Shown here: positions 55,971-64,000 of the stretch, piece by piece | Numbering within the stretch: position 1 is the stretch's first letter | Layout of the letters: the number at the start of each line of letters is the position of its first letter | Assembly (NCBI GenBank): GCA_029378245.1 | Contig: JARKIF010000006.1 | Coordinates: 1,054,001-1,118,000, forward strand | Direction: 5' to 3' | From: Roridomyces roridus | Taxonomy: Eukaryota; Basidiomycota; Agaricomycetes; Agaricales; Mycenaceae | DNA: 64,000 bases | The notes under the pieces: generated by a model | Told to the model about the DNA's origin: nothing | Databases searched by the model: none | What the model saw: only the letters and a program-made list of their open reading frames with translations | Program-made: the position numbers and the translations under genes

Positions 55971-58206
55971 TTAGATGCAGAGAACCTGGCCAATTTGAAG
56001 GTCTGTGCGCAATGAATTCAGTCAGTTCAGTTCAGGAGATAAATTAGAACAGGAAAGGGACGCAACTGGTGCAACCACTGTTGATGGAAGGATTCAACGA
56101 GTGCATGGTAGCATCGGAGATGCCGAACCGGGACTCTAGAACGTTGCATGTGTCACCGCTCACGACGGTGTACGTCGACGAGCATCCACCGCTGGAGGAA
56201 CCTGCGGCAATGCAGAGGACTTGGCCGATCTGGAGGTCTGAAAACAGGTTAGCATAAATCGGTTCGGGATGGAGACGAGTTGGGGACTCACTCGTGCATC
56301 CGCTGTTGATCGAGGGATTGAGTGAGTGCATGGTAGCATCTGAGATACCGAAGCGGGATTCCAGAACGTTGCAAGTATCACCACTGACGACGGTGTACGA
56401 GGAGCTGCAGGAACCAGAGCTTCCACCGCTGCCGGTACTGCCACCAGAGCCTGCGGCGAGGCAGAGTACTTGACCGATCTGAAGGTCTAAGGACAATTTA
56501 GCTGAGAGTGGAGAAAAACAAAGTAAGACGCACTTGTGCATCCACTGTTGATCGAGGGGTTGAGCGAGTGCATTGTAGCGTCCGAGATCCCGAAGAGCGA
56601 TTCGAGCTGAGAGCAGGTATCGCCACTGACGACAGTGTACGAGGAGCTGCAGGAACCAGAACTTCCACCGCTGCCGGTGCTGCCGCCAGAGCCTGCGGCG
56701 AGGCAGAGTACTTGACCGATCTGGAGGTCTGGAAGGATGTAAGCGTTAGGTGGGAAATAATAACAGGAGGACGTACTCGTGCATCCACTGTTGATTGAGG
56801 GGTTAAGAGAGTGCATGGTGGCATCCGAGATACCAAAACGCGACTCCAGAACGTTGCAGGTATCACCACTGACGACGGTGTAGGTCGTCGCGCAGCTGCC
56901 GGTCGAACCTCCGCTTCCAGTGCCAGTACCGGTGCCAGTGCCACTACCTCCACTGCCAGTGGTACCTCCACCACTGGTAGAACCAGGGCCCCCAGAGCCA
57001 GTGGTCCCAACAGGGAACGACTGCGAGCGGACTTGAGTAATCCACGCCGAGTTGCCGTTGGGGTATTGCCAGGTCATGGCACCAGCGCCTTGAAATCAAA
57101 GTGATCAACGACAAAAGAAAACACAGTCCGATTCAAACGCACTCCATCCAGAGCTCTTAGCTTGTGCCAAGCATCCGGCGAGTGTACCTGGATCAATCCA
57201 GCCGTTCGTTCCATCAGCGGCGGTTGCCGGTTTGCCGATGACGAGTTTATTCAAAGGAACGCCGCTGGCCGCGATTTGAAAAACGCTCGACTGGGGCCAC
57301 TGGCTCGAGCTCGCACTCAATAATCCGCTGCAAGACGTATATTCCGTGGCGCCCTGATTATAGAACTACGACCGTGGTTGGAATTTCCCATCAAAGTGAA
57401 GGATTGGACACACCTGAATGTTGTACCAGTCGATCAAGCCACCGACGGCGGCGTGCAAACCGAGGTAGCCGTTGCCGGGCCACAGACCGGGAGAGAACCA
57501 GGGAGCAACGGGAGCGTGGGTGAGGATGTACTGGCCCTGAGGCAGCTGCGCGCGGAGCGCGAGGGTGAAGGTAGAGAGCCATGCAACAGCAGTTCCCGCA
57601 GTCTCGATAGCGCCAAAGTCCTAAATACATTTCAAGTCAGCTTCCGAGAAATATTGTGAGCGTAAAGAACGCACTTCGTAGTCAACGTCTACGCCATCGA
57701 GGCCGTAAGTTTTCACGTAGTTGGAGATGAAATTGGCGGCAGCGGTGGGGTCGTCGCCGGCGCTGGTCGGGTTGGGACCGGAACCGTAGGCAGAGACGAT
57801 GAGGCTGATCCCGGCAGCGGCGTAGGCTGCCTTGGTGTTGGCACGAGCCGTGGCGTCCATCCCAGCCCAGTTGGCAGCGTTGTCTTGAAGGCTCGCAGAG
57901 TAGATGAACGAGAGGGCAAAAACGTTGAAGCCCTATCGACGTTGAGTTCGGATGAATGTCGTTGAGGTATAAGTTACGTACCGAGATGTCGGACACCGCG
58001 GGGAGGCTGGTAGACGAGATGAATCGGTCAAAGTAGGCGACCCACACGGAACCAGTGGGGATGACCGCGCGCGATTGGATGTCCCGACCGAGGTGGCTCA
58101 ATCCATTAGCGTCCGAGTCAAGCGTTGTGTTGAACGGAGCGGCCTCGACGACGAGCACAGTGAAGAGTGCAGACAGGAGCGACGCAAGGAGTCCGAACCG
58201 GGCCAT
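55971..58206 (-). CDS. GH18 chitinase with four C-terminal LysM modules, 601 aa
   Basis: Nine exons: complement(join(55971..56002, 56067..56237, 56292..56486, 56534..56728, 56777..57088, 57143..57353, 57414..57620, 57675..57932, 57982..58206)). The frame is kept throughout. Residues 1-22 are a signal peptide. The GH18 barrel carries D-G-V-D-V-D-Y-E (154-161; E161 is the expected acid/base) and ends with G-A-M-T-W-Q-Y. A Gly/Ser/Thr linker precedes four LysM modules (each reads Y-T-V-V-S-G-D-T-C and I-S-D-A-T-M-H-S-L-N-P, and ends in L-Q-I-G-Q-V-L-C). GH18 enzymes cleave beta-1,4 chitin, and LysM binds it. The secreted enzyme probably acts on its own or foreign fungal walls. Every LysM is cut by an intron at the same place. 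The last intron has a GTTGCG donor; the final exon completes the fourth LysM and supports it. Confidence 0.9.
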
Positions 58207-58249
58207 GGCGAGGGCGTAGGGGTGAGCCGCACAAAGATTGGAAGAACCA

Positions 58250-58275
58250 GGGTGCCTTTTTTAAATTGGCCCGCA
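58250..58275 (-). promoter_or_regulatory. Possible core promoter of the chitinase gene
   Basis: On the minus strand GGCCAATTTAAAAAAG lies about 50 bp before the ATG. It combines a CCAAT-like box and a TATA-like TTTAAA. Confidence 0.35.
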
Positions 58276-58460
58276 AATCAATCAGGAGACCAGATACAGC
58301 ATGAGGATCGCCCATGCGCATAACGGCTACGATAGCTCAGCACGGAGAGCCTCATGGGTAAAGTCGAGCATGGGACAAGCATGGGAGGTGAGCGCAACAT
58401 CGAATCATGAAGACAAGCGCTTATCACGGTGGCAACGGGTCACCTGACAGGTGCACCAAC

Positions 58461-58946
58461 TCAGACAAAGGTGTTTATAAATGTTGGGCTGGAGCCTCCG
58501 AAAGCAATCCCTTCCTCGGCCACCCACCGCCATTTTAACGGGTTGGGCCGCTCCAATGTACACCACGGTTTCGCAGAAACGTCCACGTCAAGCGTGGTAA
58601 AATCGCCGACGCGCAACCCACGCGTGTACCAATTCAATTTCAACCGCTTCACAAAGCTCTCCCATGGCCAAGAGATCACGAAGGACTGATCCAGATATCC
58701 CAGCAGACCCATGTGCGTTCGGACATTGCATCTCTGATACTCTCTCAAGGAACGCAACAACTTTGTGACTTGATTCAAGACGGACCAAAGACCAGACTCC
58801 GGTTCCGAGGGAAACCACGCGCTACGGCCGTCTCGTGGGAGCTCGCGGGTGCCTGGAAAGATTACGACGACGGGCGCCCATCGTGATGTAGATCCACCGA
58901 CCCGTCGCGGATCGGGACCAGTCCGACCAGGATCAGATACATCCAT
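58461..58946 (-). CDS. Hypothetical 161-aa protein
   Basis: A continuous frame contains V-V-I-F-P-G-T-R-E-L, W-P-W-E-S-F-V-K-R-L-K-L-N-W-Y and W-C-T-L-E-R-P-N-P-L-K-W-R-W. The residue use looks like coding DNA, but no domain or signal is recognised. A second minus frame upstream (58994-59242) could be an earlier exon, but no clean splice pair was found. Confidence 0.3.
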   Translation of the reverse strand: MDVSDPGRTGPDPRRVGGSTSRWAPVVVIFPGTRELPRDGRSAWFPSEPESGLWSVLNQVTKLLRSLREYQRCNVRTHMGLLGYLDQSFVISWPWESFVKRLKLNWYTRGLRVGDFTTLDVDVSAKPWCTLERPNPLKWRWVAEEGIAFGGSSPTFINTFV

Positions 58947-58949
58947 AAG

Positions 58950-59869
58950 TACCGGAACACTCGTGGAATTCCGGTACGTTCTTATCTACAGTCTCACCCT
59001 GAATTCACGCCCACAAGCGCAGCTGGCTCGGAATCACTGATCAGCAGCCGACGAACCGATAGCCACCCGATCGTCGAGCCCATCATCTGCCTCGGCCTCA
59101 CTGCCGCAAACTCCAACGTCGACACTGGACTCAGTGTCACAGTCTCCTCCGTAACATGCACAATCAACTTCCCCTTCCCCTTCCCCGACGCCCATCCAGA
59201 TCTGTTCCTGCTCTCACTCTCACTTCTATGCTCCCATTGCACATCCGAATCCCACCATTCATCGTCTCCTGCCCATGAACCGTGTGACGCAAACCAAATG
59301 TTGGGTGTTTGTTGAGATTCAAGAGTAGAGTCAGGGTGCGTCCCAGGGGACGAGGTCCTCAGATGGATAATGGACGACTCTTTTTCGGTTCTGGAGAGCT
59401 TTACGTTGGAACTTAAACCGAGTCACTCCTACAGTCCATCTATGATCTTTCTGCATAGACACTCTACTCGACTTCTTTGGGCCCCCCATCCCTCCAAGAG
59501 TGTAACTTCTTCGGGATTTCGTGCCGCATTCCACATGCCTCCAGACTTTGCTATTGTTCGAGCTTGTTCATGGCGAGGCTCCGCGGATTCCAGAGGATGT
59601 TGTTGAGTCGTTGAAGCAGATGGCGGGGGAGATAGGCCTGCAGATTTACATTAGGGGTCACAAAGCTTAAGACCTCAAGTGTCTGGTGTAGATACTTGAA
59701 CTCATCACCGCCATTCAACACAAGCTTCCAAATCCCAGAATCTTACATTTCCGCGAGGGCACGAGCAAAAAAGTCTGGCGAGAATTGATTCCACTACCAT
59801 CCCGATGAGCCAATCCTTCGAATGTATTGACCGATATACCGATATACTGCATGAATTACCACACATTCA
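58950..59869. other. Intergenic; possible exon of the preceding hypothetical gene at 58994-59242
   Basis: Beyond the doubtful minus-strand frame I see no supported feature. One TTCAACACAAGC motif lies at about 59714. Confidence 0.3.
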
Positions 59870-60085
59870 TCTGTCGCGACCCGTTAAAAAGCGGAACGCC
59901 AAAACATCTGATAACTCGGCGGAATCCACTCTCGCTGCCTTCGTTGCAGCGGCACGGGCCCGCCCTCAGATGCCTTTCAGCGTCTCCTCGATATGCAACC
60001 CAACCCATACTTAGTTTACGGATGATCCCGTGATCTCGGGGAGGAAACGAAAGTCATTCATTCATTCAACACAAGCACCCGAACT
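59870..60085. repeat. Diverged duplicate of the kinase gene's 3' flank
   Basis: AAAAGCGGAACGCCAAAACATCTGATAACTCGGCGGA near 59886 matches AAAAGCAGAACACAAAAACATCTTATAACTGGACGGA near 53741. GAGGAAACGAAAGTCATTCATTCAACACAAGC near 60040 matches GAGGAAACGAAGCTATTCAACACAAGC near 53930. The order is the same, so this is a decayed duplication of about 200 bp. Confidence 0.55.
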
Positions 60086-60162
60086 TCGAAATCATCCACT
60101 TTGAAAATAAAGTGAACAAGGAATCTGTTTTGGAATTTGATTTGTCGGATGCGCCGTGCGCG

Positions 60163-60405
60163 AGGGCATTTTCGGACTACACCTCCACCTCCACTGGGCT
60201 CATGTACGTCCTTTTGCACTTTCTCTCGGGACCATACTTACAAGCTTTGATTTGTGTCGATCAAGTTATGCGTGCCGCACCGATCCGAACTCGGGAATCT
60301 GTGGCAGTGATGTGATATCTGTTTGCGTGAGCGATCCAGGGGCCAACTCTTCGGCTCGCGAGTCGGGACTGACCAGTTTCAGTGCCGCAACGATGGAAAC
60401 TGAGA
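60163..60405 (+). pseudogene. Relic of the small secreted cysteine-rich gene
   Basis: The part of exon 2 after G-A-G-G-G-C-A-T-T, exon 3 and exon 4 of the gene at 10801-11306 are recognisable with the same intron positions. 29 bp of exon 2 are deleted relative to the first copy, shifting the frame, and exon 1 with the signal peptide is missing. The C-terminal exons still read A-C-R-T-D-P-N-S-G and C-R-N-D-G-N. Confidence 0.75.
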
Positions 60406-60518
60406 AGAGGTGGAATCAAACTCGAGGACCATGTAATGATCATGATATGTTCGGAGCTTAAATATGGATTTGATTCAGCGATTGCGTTATCGTCCATTGA
60501 GAGCCTCAACCAATCCGC

Positions 60519-62042
60519 TCAATCCTCCCATCTCTCATACGTGAAGACACCCCCATTGGCTCTCATCAGCCGCTTCTCTACATGGTCATGGAACGGATTG
60601 CCTCCCAGCATCACCACAACTTCCTCCAGAGAAGGAAACGCGCGGTTCAAATGCCCAGGATAACGCTGGAATGATTCGGCCATCTCTGCAGCAGCGAGGC
60701 TGTCGGAATCGCGCTCGGGATCGGCCTGTCCATCGCGGAGCACGAGAGAACGGAGTTTGGGCAGCTCGAAGGGCGTAGCGAACCAACGATCATAGGTGAG
60801 TGCTTCGAAAAGCTCGTCCTCCAATGTGAAGTACTCGAGAGCCAGCTCTTCGAGGGATGGCGTGAGGTTGAGGAATGCAGCCAAACCGTCAACCGTGAAC
60901 GGCATGGAATGCATGAAGTGGAGGGTTTTGAGGCGGAAGCGTGAACGATTGTACAGGTTGGGCAGCGCCTGCGGCGACAACTCCTGCACGGACAAGAGAA
61001 GCTCGGTTAGAGCTGGCAGGGTTAACCCCTCGAAGAAGGGGGACGCCTCTCCTCCTTCTCGGCCGAACACTCGGAGACGCCACAAGTGAGGGAGAGTAGT
61101 CGCAGCGGCGGGGAGTAGGAGTGCACCGGGCTGGGAGGGGCGAAAACAAATACGGCAATCCTCCAAATGTGTGCAGGCGACGATGATGGACAGTGCAGTG
61201 AGCTGGTCAATGCGAATGTCTAGAGTCATCTCGGTGAGTTGTGACCAAACAACTGCGCCCGGGGAACAGTTGAATGAAGAGGGATACGACCAGACAAGGA
61301 ACGATCGCAGAAGTGGCGCGCTTTTGAAAAGGCTCAAACCGACGGGACGATACATGCTGGGCGCCTGTTTCTTGCGCGTAATGTGAAGCTCGAAGTAGGT
61401 GAGAGCGGGGAAATCCCTCGGGTAGCTCCATAAATCAGATATGTCGTCTTCGGATGTCAATCTGAGGGCAGAACGTTGTACTCTGTTGTGCGCGCCCATA
61501 ATGACGGGAAAGAGACCTCCGAGGGGTGTTTGGGAAATCTGTATGTCAAGGGGACGCATCCGCGATCGCTTGAAGATCTCCGTCAGAGTCGCCGTGGGAG
61601 GCATCTGTGTGCATGAATGGACATGGATATGGTCCCATAGCCGCGCATCAGACAAGCATACGCCGCGCCACTGAGAAGATACGTGGCATAGCACGAGGGG
61701 AGGCTGTTTGGAATCAAACAGGGAGTAGTTGAACGGTGCAAGGGCCTCATCACGGGACATGAGGAAGATCTCGGCGAGAATCTCGACCGGGACAGCACGG
61801 ATGGGCGACAAGGCGCTCTTCAAACCAGCGACAAGCTTGCTGCGGGTATCCCTACGATTCTGCAGCTCGCGCAGGAGGGTGATGGTGGATTCGATCTCCA
61901 AATCAAGGACCGAGATCTCGGAAGTGAAGGACGAGATGAGGACACGCATGTGCTCTGCCTGGACGTCGTCCGGCTGCTTGTTGCTTTCGACAAGAGCTAA
62001 AAGATCTGCATCCATGACTGAGGAGATGAGTCTTGATTGCAT
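60519..62042 (-). CDS. F-box protein, intact, 507 aa
   Basis: A single open frame starts at 62042 (an alternative start is Met10, M-D-A-D-L-L). Residues 30-78 form a predicted helical, coiled-coil-like region (E-I-S-V-L-D-L-E-I-E, L-L-R-E-L-Q-N-R-R). The F-box follows at about 81-130 (I-R-A-V-P-V-E-I-L-A-E-I-F-L-M-S-R-D-E-A-L, then H-V-S-S-Q-W-R-G-V-C). The rest is a leucine-rich region (L-R-S-F-L-V-W, W-R-L-R-V-F, L-E-E-L-A-L-E-Y, L-R-S-L-V-L) ending near G-G-V-F-T-Y-E-R. Such proteins are Skp1-binding substrate receptors of SCF ubiquitin ligases; the LRR-like half would bind targets. It is the only undamaged member of this family in the window and is the reference for the broken copies at 8.2, 9.8, 11.7 and 62.6 kb. 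Confidence 0.88.
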   Translation of the reverse strand: MQSRLISSVMDADLLALVESNKQPDDVQAEHMRVLISSFTSEISVLDLEIESTITLLRELQNRRDTRSKLVAGLKSALSPIRAVPVEILAEIFLMSRDEALAPFNYSLFDSKQPPLVLCHVSSQWRGVCLSDARLWDHIHVHSCTQMPPTATLTEIFKRSRMRPLDIQISQTPLGGLFPVIMGAHNRVQRSALRLTSEDDISDLWSYPRDFPALTYFELHITRKKQAPSMYRPVGLSLFKSAPLLRSFLVWSYPSSFNCSPGAVVWSQLTEMTLDIRIDQLTALSIIVACTHLEDCRICFRPSQPGALLLPAAATTLPHLWRLRVFGREGGEASPFFEGLTLPALTELLLSVQELSPQALPNLYNRSRFRLKTLHFMHSMPFTVDGLAAFLNLTPSLEELALEYFTLEDELFEALTYDRWFATPFELPKLRSLVLRDGQADPERDSDSLAAAEMAESFQRYPGHLNRAFPSLEEVVVMLGGNPFHDHVEKRLMRANGGVFTYERWED

Positions 62043-62568
62043 GTACGCAGTGGCTTAGCACGCACCGGGCAAGCGATTTGGTCTTTTCAATCAAGGTGCT
62101 GGCGAAAGGCAAGAGGCGTCCCGCGATGCTTACGTGTTTGTTTCCTCATTTGGGACATGCCTCCGAGTTTGATCCGATTCGAACGGGGAACACAGTTCCA
62201 GCACAAGATGCAAATGAGAGGTGACTGCGAGACTAATGCAAGGGCCGCACCCTCACGTGTCACACTCGCCGAGACCAGAAGAGCGGGCGTCGTGAATCAT
62301 GATCCACGAGATCCAACCTAGCCCGAAGCCGTTCGAGCCTAGGGCCGAAGCGAGACGGTGATGAATGAGATTTAGCACACATTTACAGAAGTCTTCCATT
62401 CGCAGTCAAGATATCGAAACACCGTGTGAGGAAGACGCAACTATCTAAAAGCGCATCTCGACTTGAGTCGGGCCTCGCCAAGGAGGCGTGCGCCGACGAG
62501 TTTTCAGATTCTCTGCGAAACAACGTTCAGCGCGACCGCAAGCTGACTGTAGCATCGACCTCCCCAGC
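62043..62568. other. Short spacer between the two F-box genes
   Basis: No supported gene or repeat. Confidence 0.4.
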
Positions 62569-64000
62569 CTAGGTCGTAGGCTTCTCCCTCTCGAACGTGA
62601 AGATCCCTCCGCTAGCCTTGATCAACCTGTTCTCAACGGATTTCTTGAACGGATCGCCGTTGAGGGTGAGGGAAACATCCTCAATAGAAGGGAAGGCGAG
62701 ATCGACAGTGTCAAGATCGTCGGATTCGGAATATTTGTCGAACGACTCCGCCATCTTGGCCGCAGAGACGCCGTTTGTCTCGAGGGTCTCGGGCTCGACG
62801 GATATTTCCGAAAGCTTGAGAGTCTGTAGTTCTGGGAGCACGAAATCGAAGCGTCTGGGCTGGTTGGCGCTCTGAGTGAACGCCTTGAAGATATCATCGT
62901 CCAATCTACTCTGTGTGATGTCCAAGAACTTGAGAGACGGGGTGAGTTTGAGGAATGCAGCGATGATGTCAATTGAGGGGTCGAAAAAGGTGACAATGAG
63001 ATCTTCAAGTCGAAATTGTGAACGCCGATGGAGATTTGGAAGGGCTAGCGGTGACAAATGAGCAGTCTCCACGTCCAGACATTCAAGTCCTGGAAGCGAA
63101 AATGCATCGAAAAAGAGTAGGGAGTCGGAGTCGAAGTCCCTGCACACCACTCGGAGGTACCGGAGGTGATCCAGCTGTACCACCTTGTCCGGGAGAGAAA
63201 ACTGTGTATGCTCGGGAGGAGCGTAAAAATTGATGACGCACTCCTGGATGAGCGTACAGGCCGACACAATGGACCGGGCCGTGACGAGGTCGATGCACAG
63301 ATCCAAATCCAACGCGGTCAGTTGGGACCACGTTACTGCAGCGGGCTGGAGGTCGACTGGAGAAAGAGGGGAGCAGATACGAAGCGCTGTTAAGAGTGGT
63401 GCGGTGTTGAAAATCCCAAGACCGATAGGACAATCGGGCACGCCGGAGGGCAGGGCGGACTCGAATTCCGCGATGCGGAGTGCGAACGAGGTGAGCAGAG
63501 GAAAGTCCCGCGGTAAATTCCACAGGTCTGCAATGTCCCTTGCGCGAGAGTATGATTTCAACTCGGCATGGCGTATTCTGTCGTTGGCACGCATAAGGAG
63601 GCGAAACGCCGGGTCGAGCGAAAGTTGGGGAGGTGGCGTCCTTGCTCGAGTTGTATGCGGAGAGGAACGGTCCCGGAGTACAGGAGTACTTCCCAAAGAG
63701 CGGCTTCCGGAGGAATACAAGCGGGTTGGTGGATATGGAAGTGGTCCCAAAGCCGCGGATTCGACAGGCATACGGCACGCCAGCGAGATGACACGTGGGC
63801 CAGCAAGAGTGGAGCCCGACGAGAATCAAAGATGGAGTATTGGGGGGACTCGAGCGCGCCGTCGCGACAAATGAGGAATATCTCGCTGAGTATCTCCGCA
63901 GGGCAGGTGCGGACCTTGGACAGGGCACGCTTGACCCCAGCTACCAGCTCCCTCTGCATACGTCTGCGTTGTTGCAGGTCGGAGAAAGTCTTGGCAGCCG
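62569..64000 (-). pseudogene. F-box protein gene, one frameshift, 5' end beyond the window
   Basis: The frame enters from the right edge (A-A-K-T-F-S-D-L-Q-Q-R-R-R-M-Q-R-E-L) and reads the F-box (C-P-A-E-I-L-S-E-I-F-L-I-C-R-D-G-A-L, H-V-S-S-R-W-R-A-V-C). It then reads V-P-L-R-I-Q-L-E and loses frame near 63645. In the next frame it continues T-P-P-P-Q-L-S-L-D-P-A-F-R-L-L and stays open to 62569 with a leucine-rich half ending G-G-I-F-T-F-E-R-E-K-P. No intron ends fit the break. A single-base indel or sequencing error is enough to explain it. It is head-to-tail with the intact paralog at 60519-62042. Confidence 0.8.

Overview
The window looks like nuclear DNA from a mushroom-forming basidiomycete (Agaricomycetes). 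Its genes are cut by many short introns of about 45-60 bp with GTRNGT-type donors. The gene families are typical of that group: F-box/LRR-like paralogs, an NB-ARC protein with an MLKL-like N-terminus, small cysteine-rich proteins, a GH18-LysM chitinase, and basidiomycete LTR elements. I cannot name the species. There is no rRNA gene, CRISPR array or convincing tRNA.

Layout. 0.3-3.1 kb: a decayed Ty3/gypsy-type gag/protease region on the minus strand, with a solo LTR nested in it. 3.2-5.0 kb: a MITE-like inverted-repeat element and diverged direct repeats. 5.2-6.5 kb: an intact six-exon stomatin/SPFH gene. 8.2-11.8 kb: F-box pseudogenes and two small cysteine-rich protein genes. 14.3-19.9 kb: a frameshifted kinase-N-lobe-like gene convergent with an intact STAND/NLR gene of about 1051 aa. 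20.5-21.9 kb: a frameshifted F-box gene. 23.6-24.2 kb: a small two-exon gene. 28.2-29.2 kb: a GATA factor with two fingers. 33.6-40.3 kb: a nested TE block made of a truncated Ty1/copia element, a 3.0-kb element with 388-bp inverted repeats, and a truncated F-box relic. 40.85-42.46 kb: an intact secreted phosphoesterase. 42.7-44.8 kb: a second copy of the kinase-N-lobe-like gene, split by a foldback MITE. 46.5-47.8 kb: a non-autonomous hAT element with a perfect 8-bp target duplication. 50.4-50.8 kb: a 180-bp tandem duplication. 51.9-58.2 kb: a gene-dense stretch with a small NLS-containing protein, a Ser/Thr kinase, a single-pass membrane protein and a chitinase with four LysM modules. 60.1-64.0 kb: a duplicated cysteine-rich-gene/F-box module, one intact F-box gene and one frameshifted F-box gene running off the window.

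How it fits together. Housekeeping-type genes (stomatin, phosphoesterase, kinase, GATA factor, chitinase) sit as islands in a rapidly evolving matrix. That matrix consists of paralogous F-box, NLR and cysteine-rich genes, many of them broken, and TEs of at least four classes. The same two-gene module occurs near both ends of the window (11 kb and 60 kb), and the same kinase-like family occurs at 14-16 kb and 43-45 kb, so local segmental duplication followed by decay is evident. The most notable items are the MLKL-like/NB-ARC gene convergent with a kinase-like gene, the 3-kb element with near-perfect long inverted repeats, the hAT element with its exact target duplication, and the exon-by-exon LysM amplification in the chitinase.
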